A stretch of 64,000 nucleotides of DNA, taken from contig CM055188.1 of NCBI GenBank assembly GCA_029224185.1, forward strand, positions 62,001 through 126,000, written 5' to 3'. The translations under genes were made by a program, and so were the position numbers. Position 1 is the first letter of the stretch. Each line of letters begins with the position of its first letter. Of the stretch, positions 53,377-64,000 are shown piece by piece. The stretch is from Karalla daura. Lineage: Eukaryota; Chordata; Actinopteri; Chaetodontiformes; Leiognathidae. The notes under the pieces were generated by a model. The model made no database searches, was not told the DNA's origin, and saw nothing but the letters and a program-made list of their open reading frames with translations.

Positions 53377-53818
53377 TCACATTTCAGCTGCTGAAAATGT
53401 ACAAAAGAATGTCGGGGTTCCCAGCTGTCTGATCATGGCAAAAAGGTCTCGCGTCGTTTTCTCCCAATAGGCTGGCGTTCCTCGGAGCGGCTGCATGAAT
53501 CTGACTGCGTCCTTGTTTCGCACCAGTCTCTCGACCTCCCGTCTGTCTTGCAACATTCTTGAGGTTATTTTGCGTCCGTCTCTGGTGAAAGTCTTCCCTT
53601 TACGCAGCTGTATCGTTTGGGTCTCTGGCAAACCGGTCGTCCACACCAAAAAGCCTGGTTTTGAAGTAACTGTTGGGCATCAACTTCATCGGCCTCTTTT
53701 CATCCAGTGTGTTCTGACCAGTGGGGAACTGAACTGGGAAAGCCATGGCCTCCAGCTTAGGCTCACTGGACTGTTTCCTTCCGCTGGGGCCACAGAGTAG
53801 ATTCCTTCGCTGAAACAC
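53377..53818 (-). pseudogene. Helitron-like N domain
   Basis: Overlapping frames show MAFPVQFPTGQNTLDEKRP, YFKTRLFGVDDRFARDPN and RNKDAVRFMQPLRGTPAYWE followed by LGTPTFFCTFSAAEM. The last block (GxPxxFxTxS) is characteristic of the Helitron N domain just before Rep. One frameshift splits it. Confidence 0.82.
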
Positions 53819-54857
53819 AGTATCTCCTCTGAAACATCACACGGCTGAAGACATGACTCCAGAGCAACACCTCCATTGGCATGTCACCTTCCTGGTCTGG
53901 ATCACATCTCTGCTCCTGTGGTTGTTCATCACAAAGCAGCAGGTCAACATTTTCTGGCTCATTTTCCGCCTCATGCAGCGCAGCACTCTCAAACCTGTCG
54001 ATATCCATCAAATCCTCGTCATCGTAATCATCATCCTCCATGTTTTCATCATCATCATCGCTTTCATCGGGTATCGTGGAATCGCATAACTCTGCCTCAT
54101 CACGGATAGTGACGTCCTCATACTGTGGATGAATGCTCTTCAGTTTATGCAGCGCCTGCACCAGTTTAGACCAGGTAACCGTCTGGAGCAGCTGATGACC
54201 TTTGTAACACAGTCGTCTCTTCAGTTTCACTCTCATGACCTGAGACTGACTTCTCAGTCGGGGTAGAGCGTCGACTGTTTCTTGGACTTCAGATGGAACA
54301 CAGACTACATTACCCTGTATTGCTCTCTGTCTGCCAAAATCATTCCTCTTCCCAAAGGCAAACGTTATGCACTTTGCTATGAGATGTCTCTCCAAAATGT
54401 TCAGGTGGAATATCAGTTCAGCTGGAATATCAGCAAGCTCCAACTTGTTGGCTACAGCGAGGGATGGCATGGCTCCATTCTTGAGATGGTTATGGCAGGT
54501 GTGACAAATCCACTGACTCCTTCTCTCATCAGGCACCTTGCACTGTTTATTTCTGCATTCACTTTCACACACATGAACATATTTTCCCGTCAGGCATGCT
54601 GCAACCACTTCTGAATTTTTACTGTAATTTGTCCTCTTGCACGGTTTTATTTGATTTGGAAATGAGGCCTTATGACATACGGTGCACACATAGGTAGGAC
54701 CAGCCTTTATCTGGGTTCTGAAAACCAATATTGCTTCCTGTCTCAAAGTGTTGTCACTCTCACACGATGCTCTAGTTATTCTTCTGTATTTCCTTAGTAT
54801 TTTTATCGCACATCTCATCTTGTGGGCACACCTGTAAGACAAGAAGGAAATGCACAT
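53763..54857 (-). pseudogene. Helitron N-terminal cysteine-rich region
   Basis: A 364-residue frame with Cys pairs (YVCTVCHKASFPNQIKPC, HVCESECRNKQC, WICHTCHNHLKNGAMPSLAV), then NKLELADIPAELIFHLNILE and RHLIAKCITFAFG, as in the DUF6570-like region of Helentron proteins, and an acidic run around residue 265 (DDDDENMEDDDYDDEDLMDI). It is the longest undamaged piece of the Helitron here. Confidence 0.82.
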
Positions 54858-55017
54858 TAGATGGATGATGCATCATTTTTTTAAACCACATACACTGGCA
54901 AAAAAATGCCTTATCAGCACTGACATGGTGGAATTTAGTTACTCTGTGAGGCTGTGTTATTACTGTTGTTGTTTCAATACCTTTGATAACTGTGTTGTTC
55001 TAAATCTGTATGAACTA
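54858..55017. other. No recognised feature
   Basis: Spacer between Helitron coding sequence and the hAT relic; it may contain the Helitron 5' region. Confidence 0.4.
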
Positions 55018-55970
55018 GGGGTGGGCGTATCAATCAAAGTATCGATACCAAGTTGGATGTCCGAATCGGATCAATACTAGTATGATTGTGTCAAGCCTTT
55101 CATTGCAGTTTCTCTTCAATACGTCCAGGAAATTACTCGAATTTACTCACAGAGCTCATGCGAGTGCTGTTTCTCTACAGCACACCTTTCCCTTCACCCC
55201 CACCCCTCTCTGTCTCTGCTAATCACACTTTCCCCTCCCCCTCCCTGCTCTCAGAGCACTGAGAGGCCATGATGGCGGAGAGAAAGAGAAGCGTTGTGTG
55301 GACATTATTTACTGCCGTCACACTGCCACATGTGATGTGTGCAAAAAAGTTATTAGGTACTGTGGTAACACCACCAGTTTATAACACATAATCGCAGTTC
55401 ACCCTGGAGAAAAGCAATGAGCTGCAAAAAAAATTGAAGAAGGAGGATGGGTCCCCAACACAGGGGTCCACCTGTGTGGAGGGTCCCCCAAGCCCCCCAC
55501 ACAGAGGCAGAGGTCTCTGGAGGAGACTCCTCTACCAAGAAGTCCAGGTAATCTCCAGGTAATCTCCAACATATAGTAATGTTGGATATAGCAATGTTGG
55601 AATAGAAACAGGTGATCAGAGATGCAAATTTAGCACACCAATTAAATTGTGATTATTGAATAATTAATTATTTTGTAAAAAGTCAGAGTGGTCTAGTTTA
55701 ACTGGAACTCAAAGATATACACTTATATAAAGATATGTACCTCAAACCTGGTAAATATAATAACCCCTTTGTGTTGACTGTTGAAGGAAAAATAGTTTTC
55801 CTATTTGGGCTACATGCAAATTACAGTTACAGAACTAATTAGCTTGACCATTTTGTCATGTCACCTAGATAATTCACAAACAGCCATTGATATCATAGAG
55901 AGCATTGCTGAGATGATTGTGAAGGAACTTCACCCCATCTCTGGTTGAACAGGAGGGTTTTAAGAGTTTA
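55018..55970 (+). pseudogene. hAT (ZBED-like) transposase relic
   Basis: TAGGGGTGGGCGTATCAATC at 55017 resembles the start of common vertebrate hAT elements. A BED-finger-like block follows, RKRSVVWTLFTAVTLPHVMC with a further C and GNTTSL, and then, after unrelated or deleted sequence, IIESIAEMIVKELHPIS near 55890. That last block matches the hAT start of the catalytic region. Stops and deletions are many, and R1 begins at 55975. Confidence 0.6.
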
Positions 55971-55974
55971 ATTA

Positions 55975-56912
55975 AAGCTGCAAGCAGCTGTGTCAGGGTA
56001 CTGGCGACTGCTGGGTCAATTTGGTTCCTAGGATATCCCAAGAATCCTTTTTTTTAGCACATTCTGAAGAGGAATCTCTTCTGGGCCGAGCAGCATCCCT
56101 GTGAACCGTCTCTCTACTATTGCTGTCATACAGCTACACCACTTGACAGAGAGAATCTTTTCTGAACTTTTGATCACAATGCCATTTAGGTGATCTTATA
56201 CAATATATTAAGTAGTTGATGGGATGAAATCTGTAGGCAGACTCGGGTGACAGGTGATGTATTGAAATAGCAACACTTGACACTTGAAACCAAAATGGCC
56301 GACTTTTTGCATCTTGATAAACTATATAAGCCTACAAATTTTCATTTTTCTACTCCACAAAAAGCTTTATGGGGAGGGGTTTTTGAAAATTTCAAGGTGG
56401 CACTGTAGAGACATTTAGTAATGCCCATTGACAAGGCCATTACGTGGCTGTTCAGGCACACAATGCAATAATGTCCAACAATTCTGAAGCTTCTATGATG
56501 TGGCGGGACAGAAAGACAGAATATTCAATAATGTAGATCATTTTGAAATATTGATGACGAATAACCAAATTCTGTCATGCAATGGTGGCCACGCCTTTTG
56601 ACTTAGAAAAAATTCTGAACATAAAATTTTCTCAGCTTGGTCCATAGATGATTTGTACCAAATTTGAAGCCAATTGAAGCCCTCAGAGAAGATGTTTTAA
56701 AAATTCAAAAATTCATATCAAAATGGCCGACTTCCTGTCGGGTTACGGGCATCATATCAAGAGACTTTTTTGTATATCTCTTTAGGATGTATTTTCATGA
56801 TGATTATAGGAGTTCTTTAAAGCCATCACAAAGCCACTCATAATACATGGCGAGGGTATGTTATTAAGGTGGGAACAGAGCCATGCCATGGAGGGTACCT
56901 CAGGGCATGCTT
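55975..56912 (+). repeat. R1 repeat copy
   Basis: Begins AAAGCTGCAAGCAGCTGTG and continues through CTGCTGGGTCAATTTGG, AGCACATTCTGAAGAGG, AAAATGGCCGACTTTTTGC and so on to the CATGGCGAGG block. It interrupts or truncates the hAT relic. Confidence 0.8.
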
Positions 56913-57077
56913 GTTTTTTTTTTGTTATGTTGTTTATATTGTTATACTAATTACATTGTTGCTTGTGTTTACTTATTTTGCACTACTGACTACTTTGTTG
57001 CATTGTTTTTTGTTGTTGCACTATTGACTATTTTCTTAAACAATTTTGTGTAACAGAAGGTGACAGGAATTTTATTA
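56913..57077. other. T-rich spacer
   Basis: TTG/TTT-rich sequence without a recognised feature. Confidence 0.45.
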
Positions 57078-57871
57078 TTAGTGCTCCGAAAAGGAGCACT
57101 ATTATTCTACATCGTGTTTATTCTTCTTGTTATTATAGCGAAATTTCGGTCGAGCGTATCTCGAGAACCGCGGATCGCAGACCCACAAACGATACATCAA
57201 AACGTGCGGCTCGGCCCCGGCAAGTGTGCTTTCCTTCGACCCCGACAAAATTCCAGTTTTTGGCCCCGCCAGGGGCCAAAAACTGGCAAAATCAGTTAAT
57301 TGGCCGCTGTCGCCAAACGATCCAGATTCTGGACAGGTTAAAAAGAAGAATTGTTCGGGACGCTCTCCCGCACGCGTTGGTATATAGCAGCCTAAAAATT
57401 GACAAAGATTGACGAAAATTTTTTTTTCCCATAAGAATGAATAAGAAAATCGGAACGCCTCAAACAAAAATGCGCTACGTCGCCATACTTTGAGATAGAA
57501 ACTTAATTTTAATTTCAAAAATTCAAGAAACTTGTGGTCTGTCTGTGTACCGGGTTTCATGTCGATAGCTTGTATCGTTTTTCACCAGCAACTTCTCAAA
57601 GCTCATTTGGTGAATTCCCTGCTACTCTCTCTCCCCTGCTGACAGTGTCCTGCTGGAGCAGGCTGACTGATGACCTCATACAGACACACAAACACTTCAG
57701 GCACACTCACACACACACTCGGTCTCTCTCATACATGCATGTTAATACAAAGTTATGGCCGAAAAGAGCAATTCTCCTTCGGCTATGGCGGGGGGGGGGG
57801 CAGCTAGTGACTCGATGGTGGGCACAGGTTTCGGAGCACTCTCGAAATTTCAGCGCGCTGGAATTTTCTAG
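57078..57871 (+). mobile_element. R2 element, short copy (Helitron-like ends)
   Basis: A 794-bp copy beginning TTAGTGCTCCGAAAAGGAGC and ending in an imperfect palindrome AAATTTCAGCG/CGCTGGAATTT followed by TTCTAG. A perfect hairpin occurs at 57253-57286. It is a deletion form of the copy that follows directly. No protein is encoded. Confidence 0.7.
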
Positions 57872-57926
57872 TTAGTGCTCCGAAAGGGAGCACTATTACT
57901 CTCCACCGTGTTTATTCTTCTTCTTC

Positions 57927-57961
<35 letters not shown>

Positions 57962-60496
57962 GCGAAATTTCGGTCGAGCGTATCTCGAGAACCGCTGATC
58001 GCAGACACACAAACGATACATCAAAACGTGCGGCTCGGCCCCGGCACGTGTGCTTTCCTTCGACCCCGACAAAATTCCAGTTTTTGGCCCCGCCAGGGGC
58101 CAAAAACTGGCAAAAATCAGTTAATTGGCCGCTGTGGCCAAACGATCCAGATTCTGGACAAGTTAAAAAGAAGAATTGTTCGGGACGCTCTCCCGCACGC
58201 GTTGGTATATAGCAGCCTAAAAATTGACAAAGATTGACGAAAAAATAACACTTTTTCGCCAAAAAGTGCTCAGAAAGAGCAAAAAATCCCATAAGAAATG
58301 AATGGGAAAAACCACAAAATTCAAAAAATCGCCCTCAAACAAACATTCGCTGCCAAGCCATACGTTGTCGTAGAAACTTCGTTCAAACTTCAAAACGCAG
58401 GAAAACTTGTCGTCTCTGCCCGTACCCGGCAGCGTGTTGATATCTTGTGTCATTTTTCATCCAGGCCGTCTCAAAAACACGTGGGTTTGGCGTTTTTTGA
58501 AAAGTTAGAGTGGGGAGAGACCAACTGTCAGAGTGCGGGATGACTGAAAAATCACCTCTCATTTTGCTCTTTTCACGCTGCTCCCGGCCAAACCGTAAGC
58601 AGTAGACAAATTCTTTTTTCCACTTTTGTAGGTAAATTTGTGCTCTCTCGTGCGATGCCGGCCATAAACCTGAGCGCTTTGTAAAATTTAAACGGCGAGC
58701 CTCAGAGTCAGGCCAGCGCAGCCTCTTCTCTCCATAAGGCCCCATTCATTTTCCAACCACTGCGATCAAAGTTAAACTTTACACTTCTACTCGCGACTGT
58801 GGCCTCAGTTTTCATAGTAGACACACCAAATCGCATCAGGGCGTTCCTGAGTCTGTCCCCTGCGTGACGGTGTGTCTACATTGCAGATAGGTGCAAGCGT
58901 TGTCTCCCTAGAGCCAAATGTTTAGCACTTGGGCAATTTCGCTTTTTCCCATAAGAATGAATGGGGAAATCGGAACGCCTCAAACAAAAATGCGCTACGT
59001 CGCCATACTTTGAGGTAGAAACTTCATTTTAATTTCAAAAATTCAAGAAACTTGTGGTCTGTCTGTGTACCGACTTTCATGTTGATAGCTTGTACCGTTT
59101 TTCACCAGCACTTTGTCAAACACACTTTGGTCAAAATGACACCAACCAAGGGTCTGCAGACTGTTGCCGTCGTCATGGCAACCGCAACTTTATATGGGGC
59201 CCTTATGGAAAAAAACCTTTAAATCGCGACTGTCTGCAAACGATCCAGATTCTGGACAAGTTGAATAGAAGATTTGTTCGGGACGCTCTCCCGCACACGT
59301 TGGTGTATAACAATCCGAAATCGGACAAAGATTGACGAAAAAATAACACTTTTTGGCTAAAAAGTTTTCCGAGGGAGCAAAAAATCCCATAAGAAATGAA
59401 TGGGAAAATCCAGAAAATTCAAAAAAACACCCTCAAACAAACATTCGCTGTAAAGCCGTGCGTTGATGTAGAAACTTCATTCAAACTCCAAAACGCTGGA
59501 AAACTTGTGGTCTCTGCCCGTACCCGACAGCGTGTTGATGCCTTGTATGGTTTTTCATCCAGGCCCTCTCAAAAACACGTGGGTTTGGCGTTTTCGATGC
59601 AGCTCGAGTGGGGAGAGACCAACTGTCAATTTGGGATCGCTGAAGAATCACCTCTCATTTTGCTCTTTTCACGCTGCTCCCGGCCAAACCGTAAGCAGTA
59701 GACAAATTCTTTTTTCCAGTTTTGTAGGCAAATTTGTGCTCTCTCTTGCGATCCCGGCCATAAACCTGAGCGCTTTGTAAAATTTAAAGGGCGAGCCTCA
59801 GAGTCAGGCCAGCGCAGCCTCTTCTCTCCATAAGCCCCCATTCATTTTCCAACCGCTGCGATCAAAGTTAAACTTTACACTTCTACTCGTGACTGTGGCC
59901 TCAGTTTTCATCATACACACACCAAATCGCATCAGGGCGTTCCTCAGACTGTCCCCTGCGTGACGGTGTGTTCATATTGCAGATAGGTGCAAGTGTTGTT
60001 TCCCTAGAGCCAAATGTTTAGCACTTGGGCAGTTTCGCTTTTTCCCATAAGAATGAATGGGGAAATCGGAACGCCTCAAACAAAAATGCGCTACGTCACC
60101 ATACTTTGAGGTAGAAACTTCATTTTAATTTCAAAAATTCAAGGAACTTGTGGTCTGTCTGTGTACCGAGTTTCATGTCGATTGCTTGTATTGTTTTCAC
60201 CAGCACCTTCTCAAAGCTCATTTGGTGAATTCCCTGCTACTCTCTCTCCCCTGCTGACAGTGTCCTGCTGGAGCAGGCTAACTGATGACCTCATACAGAC
60301 ACATTAACACTTCAGGCACACTCACACACACACTCGGTCTCTCTCATATATGCATGTTAATACAAAGTTATGGCCGAAAAGAGCAATTCTCCTTCGGCTC
60401 TGGCGGGGGGGGGGGGGGGTTGGGGCAGCTAGTGACTCGATGGTGGGCAGAGGTTTCGGAGCACTCTCGAAATTTCAGCGCACTGGAATTTTCTAG
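57872..60496 (+). mobile_element. R2 element, long copy with internal duplication
   Basis: A 2,625-bp copy with the same two ends as its left neighbour and no intervening base. The middle holds two diverged units of about 1.1 kb (roughly 58140-59235 and 59236-60330), recognisable from CATAAGAATGAATGGGGAAA at 58950 and 60046. No conserved coding frame is evident. Confidence 0.72.
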
Positions 60497-60702
60497 TATC
60501 TTTATGCCACCCTTAGTCACAACTCTAAGGTTCACGTTCTCAACACTGATGTTTTTATTTCACCAACAAGGAAGCACAAACACTGTACAACTATACAAAC
60601 AAAAACCAAAAAAAAAATACCAGTCAGTCATACGTTCATAAAAACAAAAAAACAAACAAAGCACAAGATACAGAATTAGTGATCCTATGTTAATAGTTTT
60701 TG
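60497..60702. other. No recognised feature
   Basis: A/T-rich spacer. Confidence 0.45.
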
Positions 60703-60905
60703 TTAACTCAACCCAACTTTACTTTAAGTTAATAACAAACATCATCTCAAGGCACTAAAGTCATCAACAATATGTACATAGTAAATAGCCCCTGTCCTTA
60801 GACCCTTGCAAAGGCTGGGGAACGACTCCCAAGAAAAACCCTAACAAGGGAAAAAAATTGGGAGAAACCTCAGGGTGAACGACAGAAACAATCTTTAAAA
60901 AAACA
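60703..60905 (-). mobile_element. L2 LINE 3' UTR fragment, antisense
   Basis: CCCTGTCCTTAGACCCTTGC, CCAAGAAAAACCCTAACA and GAGAAACCTCAGGGTGA match 15370-15465. Only the UTR is left. Confidence 0.85.
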
Positions 60906-61019
60906 AAAAATCATGCCTGAAAAACAGCCATATAAAGTTCCTAAACACAAATGAATAAATAAAATAAAAAAAAAATAATGACCATCATGGTCACTACTAA
61001 ACCACAAGTTCTACTTTCC

Positions 61020-61170
61020 TGGTGTGTCAGTGTGTGCATGTGTGTGTTTGTGAGTCTGAGTGTGGGAGTGGGAGTGTGTGTGTGTGTGTGTGAGTGAGAG
61101 TGTGCATGAGAGTGCGAGTGTGTGTGCATGAAAGTGAGAGTGTGTGCATGTGTGTGTGTGCGTGTGAGAC
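61020..61170. repeat. GT-rich microsatellite
   Basis: GTGTGT and GAGTGTGT units with interruptions. Confidence 0.92.
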
Positions 61171-61486
61171 ACACACAAAGCTAAACCAAAGCATAAACAG
61201 TGCCAACGTGTGGCGGGAAGGTGGTCAACTAATTCACTCACAAAGATACTGTTCATAATATGTTCTTGTGCCTATTATGCACATATAACACCAATCACCT
61301 CTGTTGATCAGCTGTCAGAAATAAAATACATATGCACTGGATATACCTGTCAGGCTCAGCACTGCACACACACAAAATCAATCAACTGGAGAAAAAAAAG
61401 CATACAGTGACCTCATATAAAGCAAACATTTATCAAAATAAGCTGTGTCCCCATACTTTGTGAGAGTCAGTAATGCATTTTCATTC

Positions 61487-61601
61487 TGTGTGTGAGTCTG
61501 AGTGTGTGTGAGTGTGAGCGTGTGTGTGAGTCTGAGTGTCTGTATGAGTGAGTGAGTGAGTGTGTGTCTGTGTGAGTGTGAATGTGCGTGTGAGAGTGTC
61601 T

Positions 61602-61656
<55 letters not shown>

Positions 61657-61662
61657 CTTGTG
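61487..61662. repeat. GT/GAGT-rich microsatellite
   Basis: Runs of GTGTGAGT and a pure GT tract at about 61608-61652. Confidence 0.95.
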
Positions 61663-61754
61663 TGTGGGTGTGTAGCCCAGGGCTTGAAGCAGGCAAAAAA
61701 TCCTCTGCCTGAAAATTTTTAGGACATCCCCCCCGCTCCAAGGTCTACTACCGA

Positions 61755-62373
61755 CACAGGAGGCTGGTCCTGGCCTGGTGGTGGTCATGACCTGCTGCTG
61801 CTGGAGGCTGGTCCTGGCCTGATGGTGGTCATGACCTGCTGCTGCTGGAGGCTGGTCCTGGCCTGATGGTGGTCATGACCTGCTGCTGCTGGAGGCTGGT
61901 CCTGGCCTGATGGTGGTCATGACCTGCTGTTGCTGCTGCTGCTGGATGCTTGTCCTGGTCTGGTGGTACAATAACATATTGAATTGTTATTATTACATGA
62001 AATTTCATTCAATAAGCTGAGGTAGTTGCTGAAGAACAACATGGCTGACCTGATGGTGAATGGGACCTACTGGTGCTGGAGGCTGGTCCTGGTCTGATGG
62101 TGGAGGTGACCTGCTGCTGCTGGAGGCTGGTTCTGCTCTGATGGTGAATGGGACCTGCTGCTGCTGGAGGCTGGTCCTGGCCTGATGGTGGAGGTGACCT
62201 GCTGCTGCTAGAGGCTGGTCCTGGCCTGATGGTGGTCATGACCTGCTGCTGCTGGAGGCTGGTCTTGGCCTGATGGTGGCCATGACCTGCTGCTGCTGGA
62301 GGCTGGTCCTGGCCTGATGGTGGTCATGACCTGCTGCTGCTGGAGGCTGGTCCTGGCCTGATGGTGGTCATGA

Positions 62374-62406
<33 letters not shown>

Positions 62407-64000
62407 TGCTTGTCCTGGTCTGGTGGTACAATAGCATATTGAATTGTTATTATTACATGAAATTTCATTCAATAGGTTGAGGTAGTTGCTGAAGAACAAC
62501 ATTGCTGACCTGATGGTGAATGGGACCTACTGCTACTGGAGGCTGGTCCTGGTCTGATGGTGGAGGTGACCTGCTGCTGCTGGAGGCTGGTTCTGCTCTG
62601 ATGGTGAATGGGACCTGCTGCTGCTGGAGGCTGGTCCTGGCCTGGTGGTGGAGGTGACCTGCTGCTGCTGGAGGCTGGTCCTGGCCTGGTGGTGGTCATG
62701 ACCTGCAGCTGCTGGAGGCTGGTCCTGGCCTGATGGTGGTCATGACCTGATGCTGCTGGAGGCTGGTCCTGGCCTGATGGTGGAGGTGACCTGCTGCTGC
62801 TGGAGGCTGGTCCTGGCCTGATGGTGGTCATGACCTGCTACTGCTGGCCTGGTGGTGGTCATGACCTGCTGCTGCTGCTGCTGGAGGCTGGTCCTGGCCT
62901 GATGGTGGAGGAGACCTGCTGCTCCTGGCCTGGTGGTGGTCATGACCTGCTGCTGCTGCTGCTGGAGGCTGGTCCTGGCCTGATGGTGGAGGAGACCTGC
63001 TGCTCCTGGCCTGGTGGTGGTCATGACCTGCTGCTGCTGCTGGAGGCTGGTCCTGGCCTGGTGGTGGTCATGACCTGCTGCTGCTGGAGGCAGGTCCTGG
63101 CCTGGTGGTGGTCATGACCTGCTGCTGCTGGAGGCAGGTCCTGGCCTGATGGTGGAGGAAAGCTGCTGCTCCTGGAGGCAGGTCCTGGCCTGATGGTGGT
63201 CATGACCTGCTGCTGCTGGAGGCTGGTCCTGGCCTGATGGTGGTCATGACCTGATGCTGCTGCTGCTGCTGGATGCTTGTCCTGGTCTGGTGGTACAATA
63301 ACATATTGAATTGTTATTATTACATGAAATTTCATTCAATAGGTTGAGGTAGTTGCTGAAGAACAACATTGCTGACCTGATGGTGAATGGGACCTACTGC
63401 TACTGGAGGCTGGTCCTGGTCTGATGGTGGAGGTGACCTGCTGCTGCTGGAGGCTGGTTCTGCTCTGATGGTGAATGGGACCTGCTGCTGCTGGAGGCTG
63501 GTCCTGGCCTGGTGGTGGAGGTGACCTGCTGCTGCTGGAGGCTGGTCCTGGCCTGGTGGTGGTCATGACCTGCAGCTGCTGGAGGCTGGTCCTGGCCTGA
63601 TGGTGGTCATGACCTGATGCTGCTGGAGGCTGGTCCTGGCCTGATGGTGGAGGTGACCTGCTGCTGCTGGAGGCTGGTCCTGGCCTGATGGTGGTCATGA
63701 CCTGCTACTGCTGGCCTGGTGGTGGTCATGACCTGCTGCTGCTGCTGCTGGAGGCTGGTCCTGGCCTGATGGTGGAGGAGACCTGCTGCTCCTGGCCTGG
63801 TGGTGGTCATGACCTGCTGCTGCTGCTGCTGGAGGCTGGTCCTGGCCTGATGGTGGAGGAGACCTGCTGCTCCTGGCCTGGTGGTGGTCATGACCTGCTG
63901 CTGCTGCTGGAGGCTGGTCCTGGCCTGGTGGTGGTCATGACCTGCTGCTGCTGGAGGCAGGTCCTGGCCTGGTGGTGGTCATGACCTGCTGCTGCTGGAG
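61755..64000. repeat. 44-bp minisatellite with higher-order structure
   Basis: The basic unit GAGGCTGGTCCTGGCCTGAT + GGTGGTCATGACCTGCTGCTGCTG is exactly 44 bp (61804, 61848, 61892). Variants differ in the number of CTG triplets and in GGTGGAGGTGACC replacing GGTGGTCATGACC. The array is interrupted by a unique spacer of about 100 bp (GAATTGTTATTATTACATG...) at 61981, 62441 and 63308. It continues past the window end. Frames open in both strands are a by-product of composition. I see no start context or splice sites that make them genes. Confidence 0.95.
62434..64000. repeat. 867-bp higher-order repeat, two copies (second incomplete)
   Basis: Copies starting at about 62434 and 63301 are offset by 867 bp. 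Translations of three separate frames are identical in the two copies over the roughly 650 bp that can be compared. Confidence 0.9.

Larger units (their letters stand above)
50996..54857 (-). mobile_element. Helitron (Helentron-type) Rep-helicase, antisense and decayed
   Basis: From right to left this segment carries a cysteine-rich, acidic N-terminal region, a Helitron-like N domain, a HUH Rep nuclease and the start of a PIF1-type helicase. The helicase is cut at the retroviral junction, so its later motifs are missing. Helitrons copy themselves by rolling-circle replication using these two enzymes. Confidence 0.88.

Noticed and set aside
61378..61788. Histidine/threonine-rich open frames in the GT arrays (also 60941-61256)
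   Set aside because: They are translations of GT/GAGT microsatellites with no start context, domain or conservation.
62009..63984. Long proline/glutamine/serine-rich frames on the minus strand as possible genes
   Set aside because: They arise from the 44-bp minisatellite, are open in several frames of both strands, and lack splice sites or flanking exons. They are kept only as a finding.

Overview
This window reads as repeat-rich DNA from a teleost fish. The evidence is the mix of mobile elements: L2-type and Rex1/CR1-like LINEs, Tc1/mariner, two or three hAT families, PIF/Harbinger, Ty3/gypsy, BEL/Pao, a Helentron-type Helitron, and an endogenous retrovirus of the fish gamma/epsilon-like kind. 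Between them lie expanded microsatellites and several unnamed high-copy repeats. Identifications were made by reading motifs, not by database search. Sub-family names are therefore tentative.

The only host protein-coding sequence I recognise with confidence is the 3' end of a TIMM17 gene (mitochondrial inner-membrane import translocase) on the + strand. It consists of two exons (5103-5213 and 5342-5418), a 3' UTR and a poly(A) signal near 6108. Its upstream exons are not in the window. A possible TATA-containing first exon (6885-6990) and one possible minus-strand exon (27.2-27.35 kb) are offered at low confidence.

Layout. 1-4 kb: repeat R1, a LINE endonuclease fragment, an interstitial telomeric repeat, an antisense L2, and fragments of R2 and R1. 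4.4-6.1 kb: Tc1 relic and TIMM17. 7.9-17.8 kb: one decayed Ty3/gypsy element on the minus strand with both LTRs, split by a sense L2 and an internal duplication, plus a second L2 fragment. 19-21.6 kb: hAT relic (ZMYM1-like, TTF-type finger) interrupted by a solo LTR. 21.8-24.8 kb: BEL/Pao pol, a putative LTR and an L2 tail. 24.9-25.8 kb: a foldback-like element. 25.8-34 kb: LINE pieces, a TTAA-flanked MITE, a Harbinger derivative and R1. 34-37.3 kb: a clean three-level nest (R1, solo LTR, nearly intact hAT) with target-site duplications at both inner levels. 38-44.7 kb: a (CTAT)n array carrying a solo LTR, an R1 tandem array and L2 pieces. 44.7-51 kb: 5' LTR and gag-pro-pol of an endogenous retrovirus, truncated in integrase and joined directly to an antisense Helitron (51-54.9 kb). 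55-57 kb: hAT/ZBED relic interrupted by R1. 57-60.5 kb: two head-to-tail copies of R2. 61-64 kb: GT arrays, then a 44-bp minisatellite with a higher-order repeat that continues past the window end.

The genes do not form a pathway. Nearly all coding sequence here is transposon protein, and nearly all of it is broken. The signals I find most worth checking are: a palindromic nuclear-receptor-like site repeated about two dozen times in the terminal minisatellite; R2 ends that look like Helitron ends; complementarity between the gypsy LTR/PBS and tRNA-His; the retrovirus-Helitron fusion; and the nested hAT with only two visible lesions.
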